Source of the DNA: Sorex araneus
Taxonomy: Eukaryota; Chordata; Mammalia; Eulipotyphla; Soricidae
Assembly (NCBI RefSeq): GCF_027595985.1
Contig: NC_073311.1
Location: forward strand, 27,493,892-27,557,891
Direction of reading: 5' to 3'
DNA: 64,000 bases
A program made the position numbers and the translations under genes. Below are positions 7,816 through 20,290 of the stretch, one piece after another. Each line of letters opens with the position of its first letter. Positions within the stretch are counted from its first letter, which is position 1. The notes below the pieces were generated by a model. It saw only the letters and a program-made list of their open reading frames with translations, was not told the DNA's origin and did no database searches.

Positions 7816-10800
7816 ATGGCACAAAATCCCATAACAATAATCTCCCTCAATGTCAATGGTCTGAATTCACCAATTAAGAGACACAGACTGGCAAAATGGA
7901 TTCAAAGACTGGACCCAACATTCTGCTGCCTGCAAGAAACACATCTAAATAGCCAGAACAAACACAGACTCAAAGTCAAAAGATGGAAAACAATCCTGCA
8001 AGCAAACAACTCCCTCAAGAAAGCTGGGGTGGCGTTACTAGTATAGGACAACATAGACTTCAGGTTGAAAAAGATTAGAAGGGATAGTGAAGGCCACTTT
8101 TTATTAATCAAGGGATGTGTACATCAGGAAGAAATCACACTCCTAAATGTCTACGCACCCAATGAGGGACCAGCTAAATAAATACCTACAACAGCTGCTA
8201 AGAGACCTTAAGAAGGACATCTCGAGCAATACAATAGTAGTTGGAGACTTCAACACCGCACTATCTCCTCTGGAGAGATCAAGAAGATTAAAACTCACCA
8301 AGGAAATACTGGCTTTGAAGGAAGAAATAGAAGAGAGAGGGCTAATAGATCTATACAGGGCTTTATATCCCCCAAAAAAGGAATACACATTCTTTTCCAG
8401 TGTACATGGAACATATTCCAGAATAGACCATGCGCTAGGCCACACAGCATACCTCAACATAATAAAAAAAGATAGACATTGTACCAGCTATCTTTTCAGA
8501 CCATGATGCACTGAAGATAAAACTTAATCGTGGACAGATCCAGAAAACCAAATCAAACACCTGGAAATTAAATAGCTCGATGTTGAACAATGAGTGGGTC
8601 AGGAAGGAAATCAAGGAAGAAATCAAAAGGTACCTAGAAACAAATGAGAATGAAGACACGAGCTACCAGAACCTGTGGGACGCAGCTAAAGCTGTTTTAA
8701 GGGGAAAATTTATAGCTCTGCAAGCATATCTCAGGAAGGAAGAAAGGGCCCACATAAATAGCTTGACTTCACAGCTCAAGATCTTAGAAAAGGACCAACA
8801 AAAGGAGGCCAAACCAGGCAGAAGGAAAGAGATAATAAAACTTAGAGCAGAAATTAACGACATGGAAAACCAAAAGACAATCCGAAAGATTAATGAAACC
8901 AAGAGCTGGTTCTTCACGAAAATAAATAAGATTGATAAACCACTAGCAAGACTCACAAAGAAAGAGGGAGAGAGAACCCTTAGAAGCCGAATCAGAAATG
9001 AAAAGGGGGACATCACAACAGAAACCAATGAAATTCAAAAGATCATCAGAGACTACTTTGAAAATCTCTGTGCCACGAAACAAGAGAACCTAGAAGAAAT
9101 GGATAAATTCCTCGACTCCTATAATCTCCCAAGGCTGAACCAAGAAGACCTGGAGTACCTGAATAGTCCAATTAACATCAAGGAAATTGAAATGGTAATC
9201 AAAAGTCTTCCCAAAAACAAAAGCCCTGGTCCAGACGGATTTACTAGCGCGTTCTTCCAAACATTTAAAGAGGACATTTTGCCAGTCCTTCTCAAGCTTT
9301 TCCAGGAAATTGAAGAAACAGAAACCCTCCCAAACAGTTTCTATGAGGCTCATATCTCCCTAATACCAAAAGCAAACAAAGACACCACAAAAAAAGAAAA
9401 CTACAGGCCAATATCCCTGATGAACACAGATGCGAAGATCCTTAACAAAATATTAGCAAATAGAATTCAACAACTCATCAAAAAGATTATATACCACGAC
9501 CAAGTGGGATTCATCCCAGGGATGTAAGGATGGTTTAACATCCAGAAATCAATCAACATAATCCATCATATCAACAAAAGAAAAGATAAAAATCATATAA
9601 TAATATCAATAAATGCAGAGAAAGCATTTGACAAGATCCAGCATCCGTTTATGATGAAAACACTCTCCAAAATGGGTATAGAAGGGACCTTCCTCAATAT
9701 AGTCAAAGCCATTTATCACAAGCCTATGGCAAGCATTGTCCTCGAAGGGGAAAAACTAAGAGCCTTCCCTCTGAGAACAGGGACGAAACAAGGATGCCCA
9801 CTCTCTCCACTTCTGTTCAATATAGTACTGGAAGTACTTGCAATAGCGATTAGGCAAGAAAAAGATATTAAGGGCATTCAGGTAGGAAAGGAAGAAATCA
9901 AGCTCTCACTATTCGCAGATGATATGATACTATACCTAGAGAACCCTAAAACCTCTACCAAGAAACTTCTAGAAACAATAGAGTCGTATAGTAAAGTTGC
10001 AGGCTATAGAATCAATACCCAAAAGTCCATGGGTTTCCTATAAGCAAATAATGAGAGAGAAGAAAGTGACCTGAGAAAAGCAATCCCGTTCACAATTGCG
10101 CCTCAAAAAATCAAGTACCTCGGAATCAGCTTAACAAAGGCGATAAAGGACTTGTATAATGAAAACTATAAAACACTACTTCAGGAAATAAAAGAGGACA
10201 CAAGGAAATGGAAAGACATCCCCTGCTCATGGATTGGAAGAATTAATATTGTCAAAATGGCAATTCTCCCCAAAGCATTGTACAAATTCAATGCGATCCC
10301 TATAGGGATACCCTTGACATTCTTCAAAGAAATGGAGCAAGCGCTCCTGAAATTCATATGGAACAATAAGCCCCCACGAATAGCTAAAGCAATCCTTGGG
10401 GAAAAGAAAATGGGAGGAATCAACCTCCCCAACTTCCAACTCTACTACAAAGCGGTAGTCATTAAAATAGCATGATATTGGAACAAAGGCAGAGCTGCAG
10501 ACCAATGGAATAGGGTTGAATATTCTGACATACACTCCCAAATATATGATCATCTAGTCTTTGATAAGGGAGCAAGAAATGTGAAGTGGAGCAAGGAAAG
10601 CATGTTTAACAAATTCTGCTGGCAAAACTGGACAGCTACATGCAAAAAAAATGGGCTTAGACCTCCATCTATCACCATGTACAAAAATCAGATCAAAATG
10701 GATTAAAGACCTCAACATCAGACCAGAATCCCAAAGGTACATTGAAGATAAGGTCGGAAAAACCCTCCACGACATTGAAGCCAAAGGTATCTTCAAAGCT

Positions 10801-11638
10801 GACACGCCACTGGCCAAGCAGGTGAAAACAAAGATAAATAAATGGGACTATCTCAAACTAAGAAGCTTCTGCAACTCAAAAGAAACAGTGACCAAAATAC
10901 AAAGACAGTCTACAGAATGGGAAAGGATATTTATGCAGTACCCATCCTATAAAGGGTTGATAACAAGGATATACAATGCACTGGTTGAACTCCACAAGAA
11001 GAAAACTGCCAACCCAATCAAAAAATGGGGTGATGAAATGAACAGAAACTTTTCCAAAGGAGAAATCTGAATTGCTGAAAGGCACATGAGAAAATGTTCA
11101 ACATCACTAATTATCAGGGAGATGCAGATCAAAACAACCATGAGATATCATCTCACACCACAGAGACTGGCCCACATCCCAAAACACAAAAGCAACCGGT
11201 GTTGGCGTGGATGTGGGGAGAAAGGGACTCTTCTTCACTGCTGGTAGGAATGCCGACTGGTTCAGCCCTTTTGGAAAACAATATGGACGATTCTCAAAAA
11301 GTTAGAAATTGAGCTCCCATTTGACCCAGCAATACCACTCCTGGGAATATATCCCGGAGAGGCAAAAAGGTATAGTAGAAATGACATCTGCATTTCCATG
11401 TTCATTGCCGCTCTGTTTACAATAGCCACAATATGGAAAAAAACAGAGTGCCCGAAAACAGATAATTGGCTAAAGAAACTGGTATATTTACACAATGGAA
11501 TACTACGTAGCTGTCAGAAAACATGAAGTCATGAAATTTGCATATAAGTGGATCAACATGGAAAGTATCATGCTGAGTGAAATGAGTCAGAAAGAAAGAG
11601 ACAGACATAGAAAAATCGCACTCATATGTGGAATATAA
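7816..11638 (+). pseudogene. L1 ORF2 (endonuclease + reverse transcriptase), disrupted
   Basis: ORF2p nicks the target and copies L1 RNA. Visible parts: the endonuclease start (SLNVNGLNSPIKRHRLAKW, QETH, later VVGDFN and SDHDA), the RT with [44 protein letters not shown] and catalytic FADD ([11 protein letters not shown], about 9904-9936), and the C-terminal part with LPFDPAIPLLGIYP. Breaks: TAG at 8044-8046, frame changes near 8165-8195 and 8460-8520, TAA at 9525-9527 and 10041-10043, TGA at 10473-10475, a frame change near 10610-10700, TGA at 11068-11070, and more near the end. The distributed damage suggests post-insertion decay, though ORF1 escaped. Confidence 0.93.
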
Positions 11639-12111
11639 AGTAGCTGAGAGATACAAGCTTACAATGTTGCGATTCCTGGCAGACATTTCTCTGGACTTAG
11701 TTACTAAAATACTAAAATACAGAAATCCAAAACTATGCTGCTGCTAGTGCGGCCTCCTGACCTCATATCTCGTCATTCTCAGCAATGGAAAACAAATTAC
11801 CAAATGCTTTCTTTTCAGAAGATCGACTTTAGGGGGGAGAAACTCCATATCAATAATAGTGAATTTTTTTGTTGAAATATTGAATGTAATAAATAAATAA
11901 ATAAAGTGAAAGTAAAGTGAAATTTACCAGTTACACATGCGGGATGGGGGCTGGGGAGGTAGGGGGGAGGGGGAGGTATATTGTGATTCTTGGTGGTGGA
12001 ATATGTGCACTGGTGAAGGGATGGGTGTTTGAGCATTGTATAACTGGGACTTTAACCTGAAAGCTTTGTAACTTTCCACATGGTGAATTAATAAAAGAAT
12101 TTTTTAAAAAA
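11639..12111 (+). other. L1 3' UTR with G-rich tract and A-rich end
   Basis: Begins after the ORF2 stop. It contains a guanine-rich run at about 11939-11980 with several G3+ blocks (possible G-quadruplex), then GGTGGTGGAATATGTGCACT and CTTTCCACATGGTGAATTAA before the A-rich end. The same block ends the L1 copies at 40.9 kb, the composite elements at 31.1 and 61.6-62.5 kb and, in older form, 30.2 kb. Confidence 0.88.
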
Positions 12112-13614
12112 CGACTCAAATAGTATTTCTGTTACTTTTGTCTGTCTTCCTTAGAGAAGCATCTGTTACAAGATTTTATCAGTTTCTGAACTCTATTTTT
12201 TCATCATTTTACTTAAACAGATACACATCTCAGAAGACTGATTAGGCTCTCTCTAAATATGAGTATCAAAGCTCATTGCCTGATTTCCACAAGTTTTTTA
12301 TTTCTTTAACTTAATAGTATGGAATAATTTAAGTGTTTGGTTGTCTTGATACCTATAAAACACAACTGCTACTATTTTAGGTTTATTTTGTTGTATGTTT
12401 GTGGGCCACACCTACTAGTGTTTTGGGCTTACTACTAACTTTATACCTAGGGATCACTCCTATGGGGTTGCATATGGGGTGTTGGGTGTTGCTAATAGTT
12501 TTGACTTAGTAATTTTTCTCAAAAAGAAGGTACTGGTTTCTTAAATTGTCTCTTAGCTACTCTGCAATTTTGTTCCTTTATTTATTTTTTGTTTGTTTCC
12601 ATAAGCTGTATATCAACGTGGCATTCTTTTTTTCACTAAACTCCTCCAATTGGGCTAAACATTATCAATTTATGTAGAACAACAATAAAAACCTCCTCAT
12701 ATTTCTTTCTCTGATAAAGATACAATGGTTAATACTTGAAGCTATTGTCAATTCAAAGATTTAAAATATTGGATTGCTGATTATGGAACAAAACACTTCA
12801 GTCATTAATTTATGGCTACTGATAGCATCATATACTTTAACATTTTATCTTTTGCCTATATTAAACTCTCATTTAAAACATTATTTTCATTCAATTTTAC
12901 ATTATTAGCAATATTAGTGCTCTGCAAATGTCTAATTTTGTGTATGGACACAGTATATTGGGCATAGAGAGTAGCTACTTATAATTCTAATATTAAGGAA
13001 GCACTGAGCAGTCTTTAATTTTTTTTCCTTAACTTGGGACAACATAGAGGCAGCAAACTTGAACCTCTATTTCCACAGTTTCTGCATTTATCAAGTCAAC
13101 AATTTGATTTAGAAATGCATATTTTGTTGTAAGATCCATGATGGTTGTTCTCATTGAAGGTATACAGTCCTTTACTTGTCATTATTCCGTGAACAATATA
13201 ACATAACAAACATATTTTTTAGGTTTTATAGCTAATATAGCACTGATTGAAAGTATACTAGAAGATGTGTGTAGTTTATATGTAAATATTGTGGCATTTA
13301 TATAGTGGAACTGAACTTCATTAAATGTTGGCAAATTTGAGGATATTGGAATCAATCCACTGTAGATATAGAAGTATTTATCTTAACCTCATCTCAGTCT
13401 ATATTTAGGTTGCATTATAAGCCCATTTGAGGTTATGTAACTACTTTTATTCAAAACCTACTGTTGGACTAGTTACTCCATTGGGCAAAAGTTATCATTT
13501 TGCTTCCCCAATTGTTACCTTTCATTTCTGCCAATAATTCCTAATGTTTTCATAAAGTTTATGGTTAAAGGAACTTTTAAAATCAGATAATTTTTGGTGA
13601 TGATTAAATAATAC
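12112..13614. other. Unique AT-rich DNA with one old SINE-like fragment
   Basis: No gene seen. About 12390-12515 is a degenerate minus-strand SINE (GGGCCACACCTACTAG, GGGATCACTCCTATGGGG). The rest is unremarkable. Confidence 0.5.
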
Positions 13615-13831
13615 AGGAGAGACTGGCAAGCTCCCCATGGCGTATTCATATGTCAAATACAGTAACAATGATGGGTCTCATTCCCCCTGACCTTGAAGAG
13701 CCTCTAATGTAGCACTTTTGAAAAGGACAAGTAAAGAGAGGCTGCTAAAATCTCAGGCTAAGATGAATGGAGACATTACAGGACCTGCTCAAGCAAATCG
13801 CTGATCAACGGGATGACAGTGATACAGTGAC
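13615..13831 (+). repeat. SINE-B', 5'-truncated, ACAGTGA tail
   Basis: Has the B' diagnostic TCTCATTCCCCCTGACC and GTAAAGAGAGGCT but ends with the ordinary SINE-B tail (GATGACAGTGATACAGTGA), linking the two families. Confidence 0.8.
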
Positions 13832-14152
13832 TAAAGAATATAATTGACCTTGTCATTGTCTGCAGACTATCTACTGTAGCTCTAAAATTAGAATTTATAT
13901 ATCCAAATTTTGTAGCTCAAAGACAATAACCTCTCAATCCAATTTGGATGATTTTATTTGCTAGATGATTTTATTTATTTATTTGTTTTGCTTTCAGTAA
14001 TGTACTACTTTCTAACATTATTTTATTGTTTCATTGAATGAGTCTATATTCAAATTTGGTAGAAGCTTGAAAATTAGGTTCATATTGTACACCCTCCAGG
14101 TACTCAGCCCAGCCAGTCACCTTTCTCACAGCACCAATTATAGACTTGGTGG

Positions 14153-14334
14153 ATGTTTTTTGTATATATTGATTTGGGGTCCCACCCTAGTGATTCTCAG
14201 AGGTTATTCATATCTCTGCACTCAGGAATTACTCCTGGAAGTGCTCAGGTGACCATATGGGATGCCAGGGATCAAAGCTGAATCAGCCGCATGCAAGGCA
14301 AGGGGCCTACTTGCTGTACTATCACTCTGGCCCC
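14153..14334 (-). repeat. SINE-A, moderately diverged
   Basis: Minus-strand SINE with GGAATTACTCCTGGAAGTGC, ending at the head complement (ACTCTGGCCCC). Confidence 0.88.
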
Positions 14335-14396
14335 CTAATAGACACATTTTTTAAAGAAAAGAACTAAAGAGCCCAACAGTTTTATTTTAGATTCAT

Positions 14397-14650
14397 GCTG
14401 GAGTGATAGAACAGGAGGTAGGGCATTTGTCTTGCACGCAGCCAACCCGGGTTCGATTCCTCCGTCCCTCTCAGAGAGCCTGGCAAGCTACCTAGAGTAT
14501 TCCGCTCACACGGCAGAGCCTGGCAAGCTCCACATGGTGTATTCAATATGCCAAAAACAGTAATAACAAGTCTCATAATGGAGACATTACTGGTGCCTGC
14601 TCAAGCAAATCAATGAACAATGGGATGACAGTGCTACAGTGCAGTGCTAC
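14397..14650 (+). repeat. SINE-B, full length
   Basis: Complete tRNA-like head (GCTGGAGTGATAGAAC, then B box GGTTCGATTCC), two-part CTGGCAAGCTAC body, the RTE-like tail GCTCAAGCAAATCAATGAAC and a terminal CAGTGCTACAGTGCAGTGC. Compare 2956-3030 for the LINE tail it mimics. Confidence 0.9.
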
Positions 14651-14799
14651 CAATTATGCATATCTTCCCATATGTTTAAGTGCCTCCATTCTTAGTATTC
14701 CTCCCACTGCAGTATTTTAAGTTTTACAGCTGATAAACCCAATTGTCATTAGGATTAACTCTTATGGAGAGAACTGTCTCAAGAGGGTTTTTTTTGTCA

Positions 14800-14955
14800 C
14801 AGTCAAAGAGATAGTACTGGGGTTTAAGCTTTTTCCTTATATGAGGCCAACCTTTGTTTGATCCCCAGAACCTTATACGGTCCCTTGCACACTGCCAGGA
14901 GTGAGCCCAGAGCATAGCCAGGTTTGGCCCAAACAGTTAAGGAAACAAAAAAAGA
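14800..14955 (+). repeat. Old SINE-A-like copy
   Basis: Degenerate plus-strand SINE (AGAGATAGTACTGGGGTTTA, TTTGATCCCCAGAACC, GTGAGCCCAGAGCATAGCC) ending in an A-rich run. Confidence 0.7.
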
Positions 14956-16494
14956 ATTTGCGTCATAAAATCACTGTGTACACAATATAAACTCTGTTAA
15001 GGTATCTTATGATCCTTTTAAAATGTTAGTTTTGGCCAATACTTGGTGATAATTTATTGGTTGACTCAACTACTTTGGAATTTTATGTATCAGCACATCC
15101 CCTTGTTTCTTTTCTTTTTTCTTACTGCTAGGAAAAAAGCACATATATGACAAGTATTCTCACTTCTCCACCAAAACAATTCTCCATGAGAAGTCACAAA
15201 GGCCAGATCTCAGGGTCAGAAGACTAAGTTCACATGCATTTTAGGATCCGCATGCATTTAGGATTCCTTTCCATCACTACTTCACCCCTCCTCCCTAGTC
15301 CATCTTCGGCTTCTATAACCTCAGAGATTTTTGTTGTTGTTGTTATGCTGTGAGATAGTTTTGTGGGAATCATGGAGTACATAGAACACAGACAGACATG
15401 AAAGAGGAAGTCTTACAGTGAATTACCCTTTCACAAGGCATCAGTCCCTCTGGAACTTCACGTTAGTAATCTAAACGGCCCTTTGCTATTAAAACTACTC
15501 ATGCTTAAATAAGTTGTCTTAGTCATTAATTTAATCATAAAACCACTGCACAAACTAAATGACATCTTTGTAATGTGGGGGGTTTCATTATAAACTTCAA
15601 TTTTGGCAATGTTTCTTGAGTGAAATGTAAAACTGTGACTAAAAATTGTATACTCAATAAAAGGTAGCCTTTTTACTTATTAGCAACACTTCCCACACTT
15701 AAAGTGTTTCCTTTTCTTAAGCCCTTGGCACATTTGACCTACTCTCCCTCCACTTTATAGGCTCTTTCGAGACTTAGAGCTTCTTTCAACCTGGTGACGA
15801 CACTCAGCAGCCTCTCAACTGAAAACTTAAAAAAAAGATTATGTTTAAAGCATTATGTTAAATTACAATTTTTATTTGAGGGAAATGATAAATATCAAGA
15901 GCCAGCGTGACATTTCTTTTCACTTTTAATTCAATTTCACTGTGATATCATAACGTTATGTTACCTTTAGCAGAAAAAAAATTGAGGGAAAAATCTTACG
16001 TGCCCTGATATTCCTTCATGTGTAAGACCCCTCTCTATAGGGACATCAGCTGCCTAAGTGGAAGTAGTTTTGCTACTCAGCTCATCTGACCCCATAACAG
16101 AAGATGTCATCTGCTCAGCATGTATGTTTTTCTCCTGGATATTTTCTTTTAAAACCAGTCCTAGATGTGAGTGTTTTATAATGCAGCCTGACCTAGTATT
16201 TGGGTTATATTAGTGAATACAGCATGGACTATACTAATAATAGTCCCCTAAGCACATCACAACATATTACTTTCATGCAAATTCCCTGTCAGGTGAATAG
16301 TTGGATAGGCAGCATCCTTTCATACTCATGGAGGCTACAAAATGGAAGGGATTAATTCTAAGCCATCACACTCATCAATTTAAAGAAAAATTACAATGAG
16401 AAGAATGTGTGGTAGATTAAATGAACCAAACTTGATGGTACTGCTTCCTTTGAAGCAGAAGAAATAATAATCATTTCTGCTTCCCTTCTTTAAA
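14956..16494. other. Unique sequence without a gene
   Basis: No long frame, RNA gene or clear repeat. GC content rises slightly near 15.25-15.45 and 15.7-15.8 kb without a recognisable feature. Confidence 0.5.
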
Positions 16495-16660
16495 AATCAT
16501 TTTATTATAGTTTGAACAACATGATTGCTGTAGTAGTACTAGTGTTTATAGTACTAATATATACATACCCAATCATCATCAAAGTTTTAATATCCTCCAC
16601 CAATGTTACTTCTATTCCACCTCTTCATCCCTCACTTCATCCCTCTCCATCCTCATTGCC
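16495..16660 (-). repeat. Old L1 3' UTR-like fragment
   Basis: Poly-T-rich start, then CACCAATG and C-rich tracts resembling an older L1 3' UTR on the minus strand. Weak match. Confidence 0.4.
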
Positions 16661-17604
16661 TGTTATATGGTCACGGTACTGAAGAAATGTAACATGGTCT
16701 GGCTTTACTTCCAGAAAGAGGACACACATAAGGATTTGGGTAGCAGCTGTTTATTTTTTCTGCCACACCTATGCAAGCTCATTCAAGCCCCATCAGTGCA
16801 AGAAAGGAATATCCTATCCTGGAAAAAGCCTAAGAAAGCTTTAGTCTTTTAAAATTAAATAAATAAACGAATAGAAAAGAATCCTGTGCATACAAACAGC
16901 CCTTTCTTTCAAAAATATATATTTAAAACAGAGGTACATAAATCCCACTTTCAACTCCCAAATATAAGCAGATGGATTTGTAATCTAGCATTTTTAAAAA
17001 GTACCCTATGCTTGATTTGGATGTATTAGAATTTGAGCTCTATTTCCTAACAGAGTTCATTTTATAGTGCCGAGACAGCCTTTCAGAAAATTTTCTGCAT
17101 CAAGAGTAAGTACTTACAGAATTTCTTAGAAGCCTCACACCACTTCTTTAATGCACTCAACTTTATTTAGAAAATATAAGCAGTTATGTAAACAAAGCCC
17201 CGAGTTATAGCTACACACCAGCGGTCTCCTGAGTGTTCCTGTATAAAAGGGATTCTTTGTCTCAAATTCGTCTACCAACAAGCAATCATAGTACATCCAA
17301 ACATCTTTTAGGATCTTCTTTGTCTTACATAGTTCATTTCTCTCATTATTAAAATTCACTTTCCTCCTGTCATATCTATACAAATGTGAAATATTCTGGG
17401 GGAAAACATATGATTTCAACTCCTGGTGACTGGTTATTTTCTTTGTCATCTCTTCTTCCTCCTTATGAAAGCTTCCACCCATTTGGAAATCTGAGAATGT
17501 TATTACCATGATTTCTAGCCTGTGTTAGACTCTGTATTTCCAAAGTTTCCTACACATATTTGCCCTTCTTCTTTTTGGAGGGCCCTGGGAGGGATAGGAG
17601 GAAG
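16661..17604. other. Unique sequence, no supported gene
   Basis: The longest frame (17135-17509, minus, 124 codons) has no family resemblance, no repeat origin and no splice context I can argue for, so I do not call it. Confidence 0.5.
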
Positions 17605-17875
17605 AAAGCAAATGCCCTAATAGCTGTACTATTGCTTTTGCTTCTTCCCCTTTGTTAAAAGAAGAAAGAGATAGTGCCAGCTAGTACCTCGTTTTTTCAG
17701 TTTCAAGTCCTTACATTATTTCAGGCATCATCTAAGAGAGCAGAATATGCCCTACTCTTAACTCTGTGCTCAGGGCTCACCTCTTGAGGTGCTGGCAAAC
17801 CATATAGAATGTCAGGGATCTACCCTGGTTGGCCACTTGCAAAGCAAATTCCCTGGCCCCTGTATTACTGTATGA
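17605..17875 (-). repeat. Old SINE-A-like fragments
   Basis: Two minus-strand SINE pieces: a head end at about 17605-17645 (GCAAATGCCCTAATAGCTG) and a second body at 17755-17870. Confidence 0.6.
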
Positions 17876-18599
17876 TTTCTATTTAAACCCAATAAGTGAA
17901 ACGCCTGTTGTGTTCATGATACGTTTGTCCACTAGATGGCACTCCTAGGTTAATTTTTAGTTTCCACTTAGGAAAGGAACTGATTTCCCCCCCCCTTTTA
18001 TTTTTTTTAACTTTGAAGCAATTTCAAAGCTATGGTTTATATTTTGTAACTTACATAGCTGATTATAAGGACTGAAATATTCATGTTGATTCAGAATGGA
18101 CTTGGATGCTTCACAGTGAATCTTAGATAGTTATACTATAACATATTGGGGACACATTATAGTGGAGGCAAACTAATAAATAGAAAATGCTTCAATCAGA
18201 CTTCTCAAGTGTTGTTGCTGCAGAGCAGAGAACTCAAAAATGCAAAAACATCTTTTCCTGAAAAATGGAGTGTGGCCCTCGCTGTGTCTGTACTGGACCA
18301 ACTCTATTTGTACCTGTTTAAGTCTGTACTTCCAAATCTTAAATAGCATGACTTCCATCCTGCAGTTTTTCACTGGATATGGTCTTCTTTTGTGACCCTT
18401 TAATTACATGAGCTAAATTATGATGACTCTCAAGTTATCCTTCATTATTATAAATTATGATTCAAATTAAAAACAAAAGAGTTTTTTTCCAGGAAAATAT
18501 TTGGTCGGACTACAGAAAAAAGACAAAAGTGCCTATCCCCCTGTACTACCTCTTCATGAGTTTATTTCTATATTAATTTAATTTTTAAATTTATTTTAC

Positions 18600-18735
18600 T
18601 TACTTATGTATTTTGGCCACACCCAACAGTGGTCAAGATTTACACCTGGTTCAGTGATTAACAGTCATGCTGGGGATTGACACTGAGTCTGCTGTGTGCC
18701 GTGCGAGCACTTTACTGGATCACTCCAGTCACATG
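18600..18735 (-). repeat. Old SINE-A-like copy
   Basis: TTTTGGCCACACCCAACAG to CTGGATCACTCCAGTCA fits a strongly diverged minus-strand copy. Confidence 0.65.
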
Positions 18736-19702
18736 ATTTTATTTTAAAAACAGCAACAAGAGGTCATAGAGATAGTGTAAATTGTACTTCATAATAACTT
18801 CAGCATACAGCTACCAGGTTTCTCAAAAAGGGAAATTAATTTTCCAAGTTGAATATATCTTCCTAAATCTCTGAGACATTGTATGTCATATTAGAGTCAG
18901 AGTATACCAATATATATGGTAATGAAGGCAAATGAAAAGGAACCCATTATCATGGTTCTAAATTCCAAAATTTGTCTCCCACTTAACCAATTCCTTAAAG
19001 GAACTACAGACAATTCAATGGCATTAATTAATTCAAATCACTTATCTTAGAACAGTAAATGTATTTCCTTAGAACTAAGTATGTCACCTCTTAATTAGTG
19101 ATTAGAATTATTTTCCCTTTCTTATACTACTGGAAATTAAAATTAGTTATAGAGCAAAATTAAATTTATAGACTGGATTCTCTAAAGAATATATTTTTGC
19201 TAACTATAGTTATACTATTGTTAAAGGCATTTTGGTAGGTTAGCTTAGTATCAGACAAACCTATTTTCAAAACATAATTTTGATACCTTTGGTTTCTGAA
19301 ACACAATGAAAAGAATGCATAAGGGGGCGTTGACAGTGGCTTAGTGGTTTAGTGAGTGTGGGGTCTTGAGTTCGAGGCCTGTTGCTCCTGCAATCATTCA
19401 TAATCATGACAGTGTCACTATTTGGAATCACTGATAAGGCGGAGGAAAAAGGGTATGAGAAACTCATGAACCTAAAAGTATACTGTAGTTTAAAGTTTTA
19501 TTTTCAGAAGTAGGAGAGAAAAATTGTCAGACAATTTGTCGGATGCAATCATCTTCAAGCTGAACTTAGCACAGCAGTTTACCAGTTTCTCAGAAAGCAC
19601 AGGAAAAAGTACTTCATGTTTGAATTCATGAGGTAATTTTAAAGACCTCAAACTGTCCTTATAGATATCCCTGGTTTTAGGTTTAAAATGAACAAAATGA
19701 AG
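18736..19702. other. AT-rich stretch without a gene
   Basis: Nothing recognisable apart from short random frames. Confidence 0.5.
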
Positions 19703-19714
19703 TATTTTAGCTGA

Positions 19715-19962
19715 CGACTGGAGCGATAGCACAGCAGGTAGGACGTTCGCTTTGCAAGCAGCCGACTCGGGTTTGATTCCTCCATCCCTCTCGGAGAGCC
19801 TGGGAAGCTACTGAGAGTATCCTGCCCGCACAGCAGAGCCTGACAAGCTACCCGTGGCATATTTGATATGCCAAAGAAGGGTAACAACAATTCTCACAAT
19901 AGAGACGTTACTGGTGCCAGCTCAAGCAAATCGATGCTATACTACACAGTGCTATTTTAGCT
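19715..19962 (+). repeat. SINE-B with 12-bp target-site duplication
   Basis: Full head and body. The duplication TATTTTAGCTGA is at 19703-19714 and 19963-19974. The tail is shortened inside the RTE-like part (AAATCGATGCTATACTACAC). Confidence 0.92.
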
Positions 19963-20157
19963 GAAGTTTACTCTGATATTTATAAACACTGACTTACTCC
20001 AGTGATATAGAAATTTAAAGTTTTCAAGTAAAATGAAGGATTACCTTACTTTGTTTCTCAGAAACTTATTACACTCTCTCTGATCGTAACTCCCAAGTAA
20101 GACCAAAAATTTAGATGTGACATGGTTTCTAAATGATTGGAAATTTATTTATGTATA

Positions 20158-20290
20158 TTTTATTTGGGGGCACCATACCCGGTGATGCTCAGAACATATT
20201 TCTGGCCCTGTGGGTTGCCAGTGTTTGAACTCAGGGCTGGCCATACACAAAGTAAGACTCTTACCCACTATGCAATCTCTCTGATCCTCA
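20158..20290 (-). repeat. Old SINE-A copy
   Basis: Minus-strand GGGGGCACCATACCCGGTG to CACTATGCAATCTCTCTGAT. Strongly diverged. Confidence 0.65.

Larger units (their letters stand above)
6330..12111 (+). mobile_element. Full-length L1 (LINE-1)
   Basis: A 5.8-kb L1 in standard order: GC-rich 5' UTR (6330 to ~6840), ORF1 (6843-7772), ORF2 (7816-11638, broken), 3' UTR with a G-rich tract, and an A-rich end near 12090-12111. ORF1 is open but ORF2 has several stops and frameshifts, so the element cannot move by itself. No perfect target-site duplication is visible. Candidates are GACTTAAATTGTA (6118-6130) or GACTTCAAAAAT (6311-6322) against GACTCAAATAGTA just after 12111. Confidence 0.95.

Noticed and set aside
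17135-17509. 124-codon minus-strand frame
   Set aside because: No domain, no repeat, no paralogue visible and ordinary AT-rich composition. Within chance for 64 kb.
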